In this document: piece after piece, positions 35,919-45,189 of the stretch
Position numbering within the stretch: position 1 is the stretch's first letter
How the letters are laid out: the number at the start of each line of letters is the position of its first letter
Origin: Chromobacterium sp. ATCC 53434
GTDB taxonomy: Bacteria > Pseudomonadota > Gammaproteobacteria > Burkholderiales > Chromobacteriaceae
Length of the DNA stretch: 64,000 nt
Assembly: GCF_002848345.1 (NCBI RefSeq)
Contig: NZ_CP025429.1
Coordinates: 186,001-250,000, forward strand
Direction of reading: 5' to 3'
Notes under the pieces: generated by a model
Databases searched by the model: none
What the model was told of the DNA's origin: nothing
The model's input: only the letters and a program-made list of their open reading frames with translations
Translations under genes and position numbers: made by a program

Positions 35919-38900
35919 TCAGCCCTCCTGTCCGCGATCGGGCGCGGCGTCCGGGCGGCGCGATTTCAGCCACCGTCCCAGACGCTCCTGCGAGCCGATC
36001 ACGAATACGAAGAAAACGGGAACAAAGAAAACGGCCAGCACGGTGGCGGTCAGCATGCCGCCGAACACGCCGGTGCCGATGGCGTTCTGCGTCTCGGCGC
36101 TGGCGCCGGTGGCGATCATCAGCGGCACCACGCCCAGGCCGAAGGCCAGCGAGGTCATCAGGATGGGTCGCAGCCGCAGCCGGGCCGCCTGCACCGCGGC
36201 TTCCGTCAGGCTCTTGCCTTCGTCGCGCAGCTGCTTGGCGAACTCGATGATCAGGATGGCGTTCTTGGCCGACAGGCCGATCACGGTGATCATGCCCACC
36301 TTGAAGAACACATCGTTGGGCATGCCGCGCAGCATCACGGCGGCCAGCGCGCCGATCAGGCCCAGCGGCACCACCAGCATCACCGACAGCGGGATGGACC
36401 AGCTCTCGTACAGGGCGGCCAGCACCAGGAAGACCGCGATCATCGACAGCGCCATCAGCATTGGCGCCTGCGACGCCGACTGGCGCTCCTGCAGCGACTG
36501 GCCGGTCCACTCGACGGCGAAGCCGGGCGGCAGCTGGGCGGCCAGCCGTTCCATCTCGGCCATCGCCGCGCCGCTGGAGTGGCCGGGCGCGGCGCCGCCG
36601 GAGAGGCGCGCCGCCGGGTAGCCCTGGAAGCGCACCAGCTGCAGCGGCGTCTCGGCCCATACCGGGCGCGCCAGCTCGGACAGCGGCACCATGCTGCCGG
36701 CCGCGTTGCGCACGTAGAGCTTCAGCACATTGTCTATCTGCATCCGCGCCGGCGCGTCGGCCTGGAGGATCACCTGCTGCATCCGGCCGTTGTTGGGGAA
36801 GTCGTTGACGTAGGCCGAGCCCATCGCGGCCGACAGCGTGTCGCTGACGCTGGCGAAGGACACGCCCAGCGCCTCGGCCTTCTGCCGGTCTATGTCCAGC
36901 CGTATGCTGGCGCCGGCCGGCAGGCCGTCCGGGTAGACGCCGGCCACCACCGGGCTTTGCGCGGCCAGCTCCAGCAACTTGGCCTCGGCCGCCTTCAGCG
37001 CGGCGGGGCCCTGGTTGGCGCGGTCTTCCAGCCGCAGGGTGAAGCCGGAGCTGGTGCCCAGCTCGTCTATCGCCGGCGGCAGCAGGCTCATCACCGTGCC
37101 TTCGGTGGCGCCGGCCATCGCCTGCTGGGCGCGCAGGCTTTCGTCCACGGTCGACGCGCCATCGCGCTTGTCCCAGTCCTTCAGCACCGCGAAATTCAGC
37201 GCGGCGTTGGAGCCGGAGCCGGAGAAACCGTAGCCGACGATGGAGATGCTGGACTGGACCGCCGGGCGGGTGGCCAGATGGCTGTCCAGCTTCTTGACCA
37301 GGTCGCGGGTGCGTTCGGCGGTGGCGTCGGCCGGCAGCAGGAAGCCGGTCATGAAATAGCCCTGGTCTTCTTCCGGCAGGAAGGACGACGGCAGGACCTT
37401 GAAGCCGGCGGCCATCGCCCCGGATAGCGCGACGAAGACCAGCATCACCCGGCCGGCGCGTCCTATCAGCCGGCCGACGCGCGTCTCGTACCAGTCGGTC
37501 AGGCGCGCGAAGCGGCGGTTGAACCAGCCGAAGAAGCCGCGCTTTTCGTGGTGGCCGCGGGGAATGGGTTTCAGCATCGTCGCGCACAGCGCCGGCGTCA
37601 GCGTCAGCGCCAGCAGCGCCGAGAACAGGATGGACACGGCCATCGCCAGCGTGAACTGCTGGTAGATCACGCCGACCGAGCCGCTGGACAGCGCCATCGG
37701 GATGAAGACCGCGGTCAGCACCAGCGTGATGCCGACGATGGCGCCGGTGATCTCCTTCATCGCCTTGGCCGTCGCCTCCTTCGGCGACAGGCCTTCCTCC
37801 GCCATCAGCCGCTCGACGTTCTCGACGACGACGATGGCGTCGTCGACGATGATGCCTATCGCCAGCACCATGCCGAACATCGTCAGCACATTGATGGAGA
37901 AGCCGGCGGCCAGCATCACCGCGAAGGTGCCCAGCATCGCCACCGGCGCGACGATGGACGGGATCAGCGTGTAGCGCGCGTTTTGCAGGAACAGATACAT
38001 CACCAGGAAGACCAGCGCCATCGCCTCGACCAGCGTGTGGATCACCTTCTCGATCGAGATCTTGACGAAGGGCGCGGTGTCGAAGGGGATGGAATAGGCG
38101 ATGCCGGCCGGCATCGCCTTGCCCAGCTCGGCCAGCCGCGTCCGCACCGACTCGGCGGTTTTCACCGCGTTGGCGCCGGGGCTCAGCTGCACGCCGGCGA
38201 AGGTGGCCGGCTTGCCGTTTTCAGTGCTGACGAAGTTGTAGGACTGCGAGCCGAGCTCGATGCGCGCGACATCGCCCAGCACCACCTTGGCGCCGTCGGC
38301 GTTGGCGCGCAGCACGATGGCGGCGAACTGCTCCGGCGTCGAGAGCGTGCCCTGCACGGTCAGCGGCACGGTGACCCGCTGGCCCGGCAAGGCTGGCGAC
38401 GCGCCCAGGCTGCCCGGCGCGATTTGCGCGTTCTGCTGGGCGATGGCGGCGGAGAGCTCGCTCATCGTCAGGCCGTAGGCGATCAGCTTGGCCGGGTCCA
38501 CCCAGACGCGCATCGCCTGCTCGGCGCCGAACAGCTGCACGCGGCCGACGCCGTCGATGCGGCGCAATTCCTCGACGATGTTGCGCGCCATATAGTTGCT
38601 CAGCTCGGTCTCGTCGAAGCGGCCGTTGTCGGAGCGCAGGCCGATCAGCATCAAGAAGCCGGACGAGGCCGACTCCACCATCACGCCGTTCTGGCGCACG
38701 GTGGCCGGCAGGCGCGGCTCGACGGCCTTCAGCTTGTTCTGCACGTCAACCTGGGCCATCGCCGGATCGGTGCCCGGCTTGAAGGTGACAGTGATTTGCG
38801 CCGCGCCGGAAGTATCGGCTGACGATTCGAAATACAACAGATCCTTTACGCCGGAGAGCTCCCGCTCGATAAGGCTCAGCACGCCGTCGCTCATGGTCTG

Positions 38901-39062
38901 CGGCGTGGCACCGGGATAGGCCGCGGTGATGGTGACCGTCGGCGGCGCGACCGACGGATAGCGGGAGATCGGCAACTGGGGGATGGCGATCACTCCCAGC
39001 AGGATGATGAACAGCGCGATGACCCAGGCGAAGACCGGGCGGCGGATGAAGAATTGGGACAT
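35919..39062 (-). CDS. RND multidrug efflux pump, inner-membrane subunit (HAE1/AcrB type)
   Basis: A 1047-residue pump, full length, with twelve membrane helices and two large periplasmic loops. The N-terminus MSQFFIRRPVFAWVIALFI and the proton-relay aspartates in GIIVDDAIVVVENVERLM are diagnostic. It expels amphiphilic drugs by proton antiport as a trimer. Neighbouring AdeRS-like genes make an AdeB-type role likely. It sits between its adaptor and channel genes in one operon. Confidence 0.94.
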   Translation of the reverse strand: MSQFFIRRPVFAWVIALFIILLGVIAIPQLPISRYPSVAPPTVTITAAYPGATPQTMSDGVLSLIERELSGVKDLLYFESSADTSGAAQITVTFKPGTDPAMAQVDVQNKLKAVEPRLPATVRQNGVMVESASSGFLMLIGLRSDNGRFDETELSNYMARNIVEELRRIDGVGRVQLFGAEQAMRVWVDPAKLIAYGLTMSELSAAIAQQNAQIAPGSLGASPALPGQRVTVPLTVQGTLSTPEQFAAIVLRANADGAKVVLGDVARIELGSQSYNFVSTENGKPATFAGVQLSPGANAVKTAESVRTRLAELGKAMPAGIAYSIPFDTAPFVKISIEKVIHTLVEAMALVFLVMYLFLQNARYTLIPSIVAPVAMLGTFAVMLAAGFSINVLTMFGMVLAIGIIVDDAIVVVENVERLMAEEGLSPKEATAKAMKEITGAIVGITLVLTAVFIPMALSSGSVGVIYQQFTLAMAVSILFSALLALTLTPALCATMLKPIPRGHHEKRGFFGWFNRRFARLTDWYETRVGRLIGRAGRVMLVFVALSGAMAAGFKVLPSSFLPEEDQGYFMTGFLLPADATAERTRDLVKKLDSHLATRPAVQSSISIVGYGFSGSGSNAALNFAVLKDWDKRDGASTVDESLRAQQAMAGATEGTVMSLLPPAIDELGTSSGFTLRLEDRANQGPAALKAAEAKLLELAAQSPVVAGVYPDGLPAGASIRLDIDRQKAEALGVSFASVSDTLSAAMGSAYVNDFPNNGRMQQVILQADAPARMQIDNVLKLYVRNAAGSMVPLSELARPVWAETPLQLVRFQGYPAARLSGGAAPGHSSGAAMAEMERLAAQLPPGFAVEWTGQSLQERQSASQAPMLMALSMIAVFLVLAALYESWSIPLSVMLVVPLGLIGALAAVMLRGMPNDVFFKVGMITVIGLSAKNAILIIEFAKQLRDEGKSLTEAAVQAARLRLRPILMTSLAFGLGVVPLMIATGASAETQNAIGTGVFGGMLTATVLAVFFVPVFFVFVIGSQERLGRWLKSRRPDAAPDRGQEG

Positions 39063-39079
39063 CAGCAGGCTCCCTTCGC

Positions 39080-40219
39080 TCAGCGCTGCGCGGATGGTTT
39101 GGCGTCGCCGACGGCGACCAGCGCGCCCTCGGACAGGCGCTCCATGCCCTCGACCACCACCTTCTGGCCGGCTTTGAGGCCGGCCTGGATCCGGTAGCGG
39201 CGCTCGGCCAGCTCGCCGAGCTCGACGGCGGCGAGGCGCGCGCGGCTCTTGGCGTCAACGGTCCAAACCTGCGGCTTGCCGCCTATGCGGACCACCGCCT
39301 GCTGCGGCACCGTCAGCGCGTAGGCGTAGCTCGCGCGCGGCACGCGGGCGCGGACGAACATGCCCGGCAGCAGCCGCCGCTTGGGGTTGTCCACCAGCAC
39401 GCGCAGCAGCACGTCGCCGGTGCCGGCGTCGACATTGACGCCGGAGAACAGCATGCGGCCGGTCTCGTCGTAGGGCTTGCCGTCGTCGCGCAGCAGCGTC
39501 ACCGGCACGCCATGGCCGGCCGCCTCCGGCTGCGCGGCCAAGGTCCGTCGTAGCGATTCCAGCGCCGCCGCCGGCTGGCGCACGTCGACATAAATCTGGT
39601 CTATCTGCTGAATGCGCGCCATCGGCGAGGCGTCGCCGGCGGCCACCAGCGCGCCCTCGGTGACCAGGGCCTGGTCGATGCGGCCGGTGATCGGTGCCGC
39701 CACGGCGGCGAATTTCAGATCGAGCCGGCGGCGGGCCAGCGCGGCGCGTGCCTGCGCCGCATCGGCGGCGGCCTGGTCGCGTTGCGACACCGCGTCGTCG
39801 AAGACCTGGCGGCTGACGGCGTCGGTTTCGACCAGCGGCTGCAGCCGGGCGGTCTGCACGCGGGCGCGCGCCAGCGCGGCCTCGGCCCGCTGCAGGGCCG
39901 CGGCGGCGGTGGCCGCCTCGGCCTTGAACGGGGCCGGATCGATCTGGAACAGCGGCTGGCCGGCCTTGACCTCGCTGCCTTGCTCGAACAGCCGGCGCAG
40001 CACGATGCCGCCTACCTGTGGACGGATTTCCGCGACGCGCACCGCCGCCACGCGACCGGGCAGGTCGTCGCTCAGTTTCAGCGGGGCGGGGGCCAGCGTC
40101 GCGGCGGCGACCGGAATCGCCTGCGGGGCGTCCTGCGGCGCCGGCTGCGAGCAGCCGCTCAGCATCGCGACGGCCAGCGCGCAGGCGCCGCCGTAGCGGC
40201 GGGCTTGCATATTGTTCAT
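39080..40219 (-). CDS. RND efflux periplasmic adaptor (membrane fusion lipoprotein)
   Basis: A 379-residue adaptor. The lipobox AMLSGCS gives an N-terminal lipid anchor. The lipoyl halves (EIRPQVGGIVLRRLFEQGSE and IDQALVTEGALVAAGD), alpha-hairpin (about 100-165) and beta-barrel (VYVDVRQPAAALE onwards) are in the usual order. Start at 40219 with GGAG before it; the longer reading frame upstream runs into the promoter region. First gene of the pump operon, divergent from the response regulator gene. Confidence 0.92.
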   Translation of the reverse strand: MNNMQARRYGGACALAVAMLSGCSQPAPQDAPQAIPVAAATLAPAPLKLSDDLPGRVAAVRVAEIRPQVGGIVLRRLFEQGSEVKAGQPLFQIDPAPFKAEAATAAAALQRAEAALARARVQTARLQPLVETDAVSRQVFDDAVSQRDQAAADAAQARAALARRRLDLKFAAVAAPITGRIDQALVTEGALVAAGDASPMARIQQIDQIYVDVRQPAAALESLRRTLAAQPEAAGHGVPVTLLRDDGKPYDETGRMLFSGVNVDAGTGDVLLRVLVDNPKRRLLPGMFVRARVPRASYAYALTVPQQAVVRIGGKPQVWTVDAKSRARLAAVELGELAERRYRIQAGLKAGQKVVVEGMERLSEGALVAVGDAKPSAQR

Positions 40220-40337
40220 GGGGACTCCATAGGGTTCAAACTTGCGATGGGCGGCAGTGTGCCCGCTCAGGATGGGGATTGCCGTGTGGTAGCATGGAGA
40301 TTCGATGGAGATGCGCAATGAACGCGAAATCAGCTGA

Positions 40338-41069
40338 ATGAGCGACACAACCCGACCCGCGGCCCAAGGGCCCCAGGCCCTGGTCCTGATAGCCGAGGAC
40401 GAAGCCGAGATCGCCGAAATCCTCGCCGCCTACCTGGCGCGAGGCGGCCTGCGCAGCGCGCACGCCGCCGATGGCAGAAAGGCGCTGGAAATGCACCTGG
40501 CGCGGAAGCCGGACCTGGTGCTGCTGGACGTGCAGATGCCGCATGTCGACGGCTGGCAGGCGCTGGCCGAGATTCGCCATCGCGGCGACACGCCGGTGAT
40601 CATGCTGACGGCGCTGGACCAGGACATAGACAAACTGATGGGCCTGCGCATCGGCGCCGACGACTATGTCGTCAAACCGTTCAATCCGGCCGAAGTGGTG
40701 GCGCGGGCGCAGGCGGTGCTGCGCCGTTCGATGGCCGGTCCGCGCCAGGCGGAACCGCGGGTGCTGCGCGTCGATCCATTCGAGATAGATCTGGAGCAGC
40801 ACCAGGCCAGCGTGCAGATCGGCAAGCGGCGCCAGGCGCTGAGCCTGACGCTGACCGAATTCAAGTTGCTGGCGCAGCTGGCGAGGGCGCCCAGGCGCGT
40901 GTTCAGCCGCGCCGAACTGCTGGACGCCTGCCTGCCGGAAGGCGACACGCTGGAGCGCACGGTGGACAGCCATATCAGCAAGCTGCGCAAGAAGCTGGAG
41001 GAGCGGGGTGTCGAGGGGATTCCGGCCGTCGTCCGCGGCGTCGGCTACAAACTGTGGGGCGGAGAATGA
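40338..41069 (+). CDS. OmpR-family response regulator, AdeR/BaeR-like
   Basis: A 243-residue two-domain regulator. The receiver domain (about 15-130) has the acidic pocket EDEAE, the phospho-accepting Asp in LVLLDVQMP (D67) and the conserved Lys in YVVKPFNPAE. The winged-helix domain (about 145-240) ends VVRGVGYKLWG. It is divergent from the RND operon, 118 bp away, and is its likely activator. Stop overlaps the kinase start. Confidence 0.9.
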   Translation: MSDTTRPAAQGPQALVLIAEDEAEIAEILAAYLARGGLRSAHAADGRKALEMHLARKPDLVLLDVQMPHVDGWQALAEIRHRGDTPVIMLTALDQDIDKLMGLRIGADDYVVKPFNPAEVVARAQAVLRRSMAGPRQAEPRVLRVDPFEIDLEQHQASVQIGKRRQALSLTLTEFKLLAQLARAPRRVFSRAELLDACLPEGDTLERTVDSHISKLRKKLEERGVEGIPAVVRGVGYKLWGGE

Positions 41070-42121
41070 GGCTGGAGGGGCTGAGCCGCCAGATCGCGCT
41101 GTCGATGGCGATGATGGCCTTCTGCGTGACCGTGCTGGTGGTGGTGACCGGCTTCACTTTCTACTACGTGGCGATGACCTACTGGCCGGTGCAGTTCGAA
41201 GCGCCGGGCTGGAAGATGACCGCGCCGGAGTGGGTGTGGCTGATTTCCAGCACCGTGGCGGGGCTGGCGCTGTCGGTGGTGATGGGCCTGCGCCTGGCGC
41301 GCCGCATCCTGGCGCCGCTCAACTCCGTGGCGGAGGGCATACGCCGCGTCGCCCAGGGCGATCTGGACGCGCGCGCGGCGGCCGGCGACCGTTCCTTGCG
41401 CGAGGCGGCGGCGCTGGCCGACGATTTCAACGCGCTGGCGGACCAGCTGCAGCGCATGACCCAGGAGCAGGCGTTCTGGAACGCCGCCATCGCCCATGAG
41501 CTGCGCACGCCGGTCACCGTGCTGCGAGGCCGGCTGCAGGGGCTGGCGGAAGGGGTGTTCACCCCGGACGAAAGCCAGTTCCGCCGGCTGCTGGTCCAGG
41601 TGGAGGGCCTGGCCCATCTGATCGAGGATCTGCGCGCCGTCAGCCTGGCCGAGAGCGGCCACCTCGATCTGCAACTGCAGGAGACCGACCTCGCCGCCGA
41701 GGTCCGGGCCGTCGTCGAGGTCTTTGGCGATGCGCTCCGGGCCGCCGGCCTGACGCCGGTCCTGGAGCTGGACGGCCGTCCGGCGCGCTGCGACCCGGTC
41801 CGCATCCGCCAGGCGTTGCTGGCCCTGCTGGACAACGCCCGCCGCTACGCGACGCCCGGCGCCATCCGCATCGCGGCCTGGGTGGAGAACGGCCGCTGCC
41901 ATCTGCGCGTCGAGGACGACGGCCCCGGTATTCCCGAAGAGCTGGCACCGCATGTGTTCGAGGCGTTCCGGCGCGGAGACGGCGCCCGCCAGCGCGGCAG
42001 CGGAGGCAGCGGCCTGGGCCTGGCCGTGGTCGCCGCCATCGCCCGCGCGCATGGCGGGGCGGCGCGGTGTGCCCCCGGCCCGGGCGGCGGCGCCGGTTTC
42101 GAGTTGATCTGGCCGGGCTGA
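41066..42121 (+). CDS. Sensor histidine kinase, AdeS/BaeS-like
   Basis: A 351-residue membrane kinase. Two membrane helices (about 10-35 and 55-78) flank a short periplasmic loop. HAMP and dimerisation domains follow, with the phospho-His in AFWNAAIAHELRTPVT, which is close to AdeS of Acinetobacter. The ATPase domain has N-box LLDNARRYA, G1 VEDDGPGIPEE and G2 GSGLGLAVV. It probably controls the adjacent pump. Its stop lies within a short lpxO-like fragment. Confidence 0.9.
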   Translation: MRLEGLSRQIALSMAMMAFCVTVLVVVTGFTFYYVAMTYWPVQFEAPGWKMTAPEWVWLISSTVAGLALSVVMGLRLARRILAPLNSVAEGIRRVAQGDLDARAAAGDRSLREAAALADDFNALADQLQRMTQEQAFWNAAIAHELRTPVTVLRGRLQGLAEGVFTPDESQFRRLLVQVEGLAHLIEDLRAVSLAESGHLDLQLQETDLAAEVRAVVEVFGDALRAAGLTPVLELDGRPARCDPVRIRQALLALLDNARRYATPGAIRIAAWVENGRCHLRVEDDGPGIPEELAPHVFEAFRRGDGARQRGSGGSGLGLAVVAAIARAHGGAARCAPGPGGGAGFELIWPG

Positions 42122-42155
42122 ACCGGGCCTTCCGTCATGTCCAGCAGGTGCGCTC
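42117..42155 (+). pseudogene. Fragment of an lpxO-like gene
   Basis: About 39 bp match 34305-34343 in the C-terminal part of lpxO with about five mismatches, and encode LNRAFRHVQQVR against LNRAFRYIQQVR. It starts at the stop codon of the histidine kinase in another frame and ends where a MITE-like repeat begins. Read as the remnant of a second lpxO copy; shared short ancestry by chance is less likely. Confidence 0.55.
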
Positions 42156-42286
42156 GGGGCCGCTTTTTGTCGGCGCATCGCTTTGTCAAACGTCCCTGGC
42201 AGTGAACGACACTGCGGCGGGCCGTTTTCCGCGCCCTGCATCCGGCAGAAAACCGCCGATGCCGCAAAAAGATCGTAAACAGGCTC
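42156..42286. mobile_element. MITE-like element, damaged copy
   Basis: Read from 42286 leftward it starts GAGCCTGTTTACGATC and matches the first 65 bases of the element at 29713 (shared blocks GCCGGATGCAGGG/GTCGGATGCAGGG and CGGAAAACGGCC). At the left, CTTTTTGTCGGCGCATCG mirrors the inner part of the terminal repeat, but the outer ~16 bp are gone. TAA follows the intact end. It has no gene. Confidence 0.65.
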
Positions 42287-43131
42287 TAAGCCAGCGCATT
42301 AGGCAGGGCGTCGATGATGAAGTCCGCTAAAGCGCGTACCCGAGGCGCGCGGCGCACATCCGGGTGCATCAGCAGGTAAAGGGTTTTGTCCGGCGTCGGC
42401 GGGCTGTCCAGCTGGATCAGTTCCGGCGCACTGCGCGCCAGGAAGTGGGGCAGCAGCGCCACCGCCAAACCTTGTTTCGCCGCCTGAAAGTGCGTGTCCA
42501 AATCATTGCCGCGCAGCGCTACCCGGCGCTCGCCCGCGTGTTGATCCAGCCATCGTTTCAAGAACATGCCGGCCAGACTGTCGTCAAAGCCGATGAATAG
42601 CCGCTCGCCGGGCCGCGTTTCCCGCCAGCGCGCGGTGCCGTACAGCGCATAGCCCACCTTGGCCAGCGGCCGCGCGATCAGTTCCGGCGTATTGGCCTCG
42701 TCCAGCCGCAAGGCCAAGTCGGCCTCGCCTTGTTCCAGCCGGGCGCGGCGCTGCTCGCCCAGCAGCGTCAAATCGATGTCGGGATAACGTTGGCGAAACG
42801 TCGTCAGCAGCGGCAGCAGCACATGGTTGAGCAGTTGCGGCGGCGCGGTCAGCCGCACCTGGCCGCTCAGCGCATGTTGGGCCGAGGCTGCGCGCAGCAT
42901 CCCCGCCATGCCGGTTTCCAGCGCCAGCGCCTGCGGCAGCAGGTTTTCTCCTTCCTGCGTCAATTGCCAGCCGCGCGGCAGCCGGTCGAACAGGCGCAAG
43001 CCCAGCGCCGCTTCCAGCTGCCCCACTCGGCGCGACATCGTGCTGTGTTCCACGCCCAGCGTCCGCGCCCCGGCGGATAGGCTGCCCTCGCGCGCCAGCG
43101 CCAGGAAATACCGCACATCGTCCCACTGCAT
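42286..43131 (-). CDS. LysR-family transcriptional regulator
   Basis: A 281-residue LysR regulator. The N-terminal winged helix (1-60) reads LALAREGSLSAGARTLGVEHS and TMSRRVGQLEAALGLRLFDR. The rest is the periplasmic-binding-like effector domain. It is divergent from the quinone-reductase-like gene and probably controls it through the operator at 43165. The TAG stop is made from the last base of the adjacent MITE plus TA, so the natural C-terminus may have been a little longer. Confidence 0.87.
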   Translation of the reverse strand: MQWDDVRYFLALAREGSLSAGARTLGVEHSTMSRRVGQLEAALGLRLFDRLPRGWQLTQEGENLLPQALALETGMAGMLRAASAQHALSGQVRLTAPPQLLNHVLLPLLTTFRQRYPDIDLTLLGEQRRARLEQGEADLALRLDEANTPELIARPLAKVGYALYGTARWRETRPGERLFIGFDDSLAGMFLKRWLDQHAGERRVALRGNDLDTHFQAAKQGLAVALLPHFLARSAPELIQLDSPPTPDKTLYLLMHPDVRRAPRVRALADFIIDALPNALA

Positions 43132-43164
43132 GTTTTTCCGATCAAAAATGCACAGATGCTGCTA

Positions 43165-43190
43165 ATTTATTCATCTTATATCGAATAAAT
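43165..43190. promoter_or_regulatory. Probable LysR operator
   Basis: ATTTATTC and GAATAAAT form a perfect 8-bp inverted repeat with a 10-base spacer in the 104-bp region between the LysR gene and its divergent target. Size and T-N11-A-like layout fit a LysR-type site. Confidence 0.55.
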
Positions 43191-43235
43191 CAACACGATA
43201 GACTGCGCCTGTCTAGATTCTTAGCGGGCGTCAAC

Positions 43236-44282
43236 ATGGACTTCCTCCCCAAACAGATGCAAGCGGTCGGCATCCTGGCCGCGCCGCCTTCGCCATTGAT
43301 CGATATGAGCCTGCCGGTTTTCGCGCCGCAGGGCTGGGATATCCTGGCGACGGTGGAGGCCGTCGCGGTCAATCCGGCGGACTGCCGCGTGCGCCAGCGC
43401 AAGGCGGATGACGGCCAGGCGGCGGTGCTGGGCTGGGATGCCGCCGGCACGGTGGCGGCCTGTGGCGCGGACGCGGCAGCGAAGTTCCGGCCCGGCGACG
43501 CGGTGTACTACGCCGGCGATGTGAACCGGCCTGGCTGCAATAGCGCTTATCAACTGGTGGACGCCAGGCTGGCGGCGCGCCGTCCGGCCAACTGGAGCGC
43601 GGCCGAGGCCGCCGCCCTGCCCTTGACCGGGCTGACCGCCTGGGAGGCTTTGTTCGAGCGGCTGGGCTATGCGCCGGACGCGCCGGTCGAGGGGCAAACC
43701 TTGCTGGTGGTGGGTGGCGCGGGCGGCGTCGGTTCCATCGCCATCCAGCTGGCGCGGCTGGTGCCGGGCTTGCGCGTCATCGCCACGGCTTCCCGTCCGG
43801 AATCTGTCGGCTGGTGTCGGCAAATGGGCGCGCACGAGGTGGTCGATCATAGTCAGCCGCTGCGGGCGCAGCTGCAGGCCATCGGGGTCGAAACCGTGCA
43901 GTCGGCCTTGTTGCTCAACCGGCCCGATGAACACTTCGCCGCCTTGGCGGAGCTGGTCGCGCCGTTTGGACACATTGTCAATATCGTGCCTTTTTCCCGG
44001 CCGCCGGAGATCAATCTACTGATGCGCAAGAGCGCGAGCCTAAGTTGGACCTATATGTTCACCCGCTCCTCGTTTCAGACCGCCGATATGGCGCGGCAGG
44101 GAGAGATTCTGGCCAGCCTTGCCGAATTGGCGGAGGCGGGGCGCATTCGCAGCACCCTGCGCGAAAACATCGGCGGGCTATCCGCGGCCAATCTCAGCGC
44201 CGCGCACGCCAGACTGGAGCGCGGCGACACCATGGGCAAGCTCGCCTTGTCCGGCTTTGCCAACCGCCAGGAGCAAATATGA
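43236..44282 (+). CDS. Zinc-type alcohol dehydrogenase-like protein / quinone oxidoreductase
   Basis: A 348-residue MDR-superfamily reductase. The N-terminal GroES-like domain has DILATVEAVAVNPADCRVR and VLGWDAAGTVAACGADA. The NADPH fold carries TLLVVGGAGGVGSIAIQLAR. Structural zinc cysteines are absent, as in the zinc-less QOR/ZADH branch. It likely reduces an alkenal or quinone with NADPH. Divergent LysR regulator upstream. Confidence 0.83.
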   Translation: MDFLPKQMQAVGILAAPPSPLIDMSLPVFAPQGWDILATVEAVAVNPADCRVRQRKADDGQAAVLGWDAAGTVAACGADAAAKFRPGDAVYYAGDVNRPGCNSAYQLVDARLAARRPANWSAAEAAALPLTGLTAWEALFERLGYAPDAPVEGQTLLVVGGAGGVGSIAIQLARLVPGLRVIATASRPESVGWCRQMGAHEVVDHSQPLRAQLQAIGVETVQSALLLNRPDEHFAALAELVAPFGHIVNIVPFSRPPEINLLMRKSASLSWTYMFTRSSFQTADMARQGEILASLAELAEAGRIRSTLRENIGGLSAANLSAAHARLERGDTMGKLALSGFANRQEQI

Positions 44283-44334
44283 GCGGCGTTCAGGAAGACG
44301 CCGTCGCGCGGGAGGACGCCGTGGCCGGCTGATC

Positions 44335-45081
44335 TCAGGCCAATTGCGCAGCCATCTCCTCCAGCAACGCGAGGCAGGCGCGGGCGGCGGCGCTTTGGTA
44401 GCCGTTCAGCCGGCGCAGGACGGCGGCGGTGCGCGTCGGCAGCGGCTGGCGCAGCCCCAGCGCGCGCAATGCCGGGTCCTGCCGGGCGATGGCCTCCGGC
44501 AGGATGGTGGCGATGGCGCCGCGGCGCACGGTTTCCAGTATCGCGCCTATGCTGTTGGCCTCGACGGCGATGCGCGACGCGACGCCGTGCCGGCGGAAAT
44601 AGTCGTCGATGTGGCCCCGGGTGGCGAAGTCGGCGCTCAGCAGCGCCAGCGGCGCCCGCTCCAGCTCCTCAACCTCCAGAGGCCGCTCCAGTTCGCGCCA
44701 GCGGTGGCGCGGGCCGGCCACTACGCACAGCTTCTCGGCGAATAGCGGCTGTGCGCCGATGTCCGGCGAGCGCACCGTGTCGAAGGCGATGCCCAGATCC
44801 AGCTCGTCGGCCGCCAGCGCCGCCTCCATCGCGTCCTGCGTCATCTCGCGTATTTCCAGTTCCACGCCGGGATGGCGCGACGCGTAGCGCTCGACCAGCG
44901 GCCCCAGCAGATAGCAGGTGAAGGTCGGCGTCATCGCCAGACGCAGCCTGCCGCGCGACAGGTCCGCCACGTCGCCGGTGGCGCGTTCCGCCGCCGCCAG
45001 TTCGCGCAGCGCCTCGGCGGCCCGGGTGAAGTTGCCGTGATCGGCCACCGCGATCAGATAGCGGATGTGTCTGAGTATCAT
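44335..45081 (-). pseudogene. cynR: CynR-like LysR regulator lacking its DNA-recognition helix (in-frame deletion)
   Basis: The 248-residue product matches CynR of the cyn operon: it starts MILRHIRYLIAVADHGNFTR, and has VADLSRGRLRLAMTPTFTCY and LSADFATRGHIDDYF. However, FTRAAEAL is followed at once by RELAAAERA, so about 50 residues holding the recognition helix and wing (normally SQPALSQQIRQLE to LTDAGE) are missing. The frame is kept. The effector domain is complete. Length is 248 against about 300 for the family. It lies divergent from cynT. It may be non-functional or act only by oligomer poisoning. Confidence 0.8.
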
Positions 45082-45087
45082 GTTCAA

Positions 45088-45142
45088 AACTATAGGTGTT
45101 GCTTATGGATTTGATTGTATATTGGTCTTGGACGCTATAGTT
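45088..45142. promoter_or_regulatory. Inverted repeat in the cynR-cynT intergenic region
   Basis: AACTATAG (45088-45095) and CTATAGTT (45135-45142) are perfect inverted copies 39 bases apart, each flanked by TTCAA-like bases. They could be CynR half-sites or part of the divergent promoters (TATAGT in the right arm resembles a -10). Confidence 0.45.
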
Positions 45143-45189
45143 GAATCGGTTCATCCTTGCGCCATCGTTTCACCGCCAAGGAGAACTCC

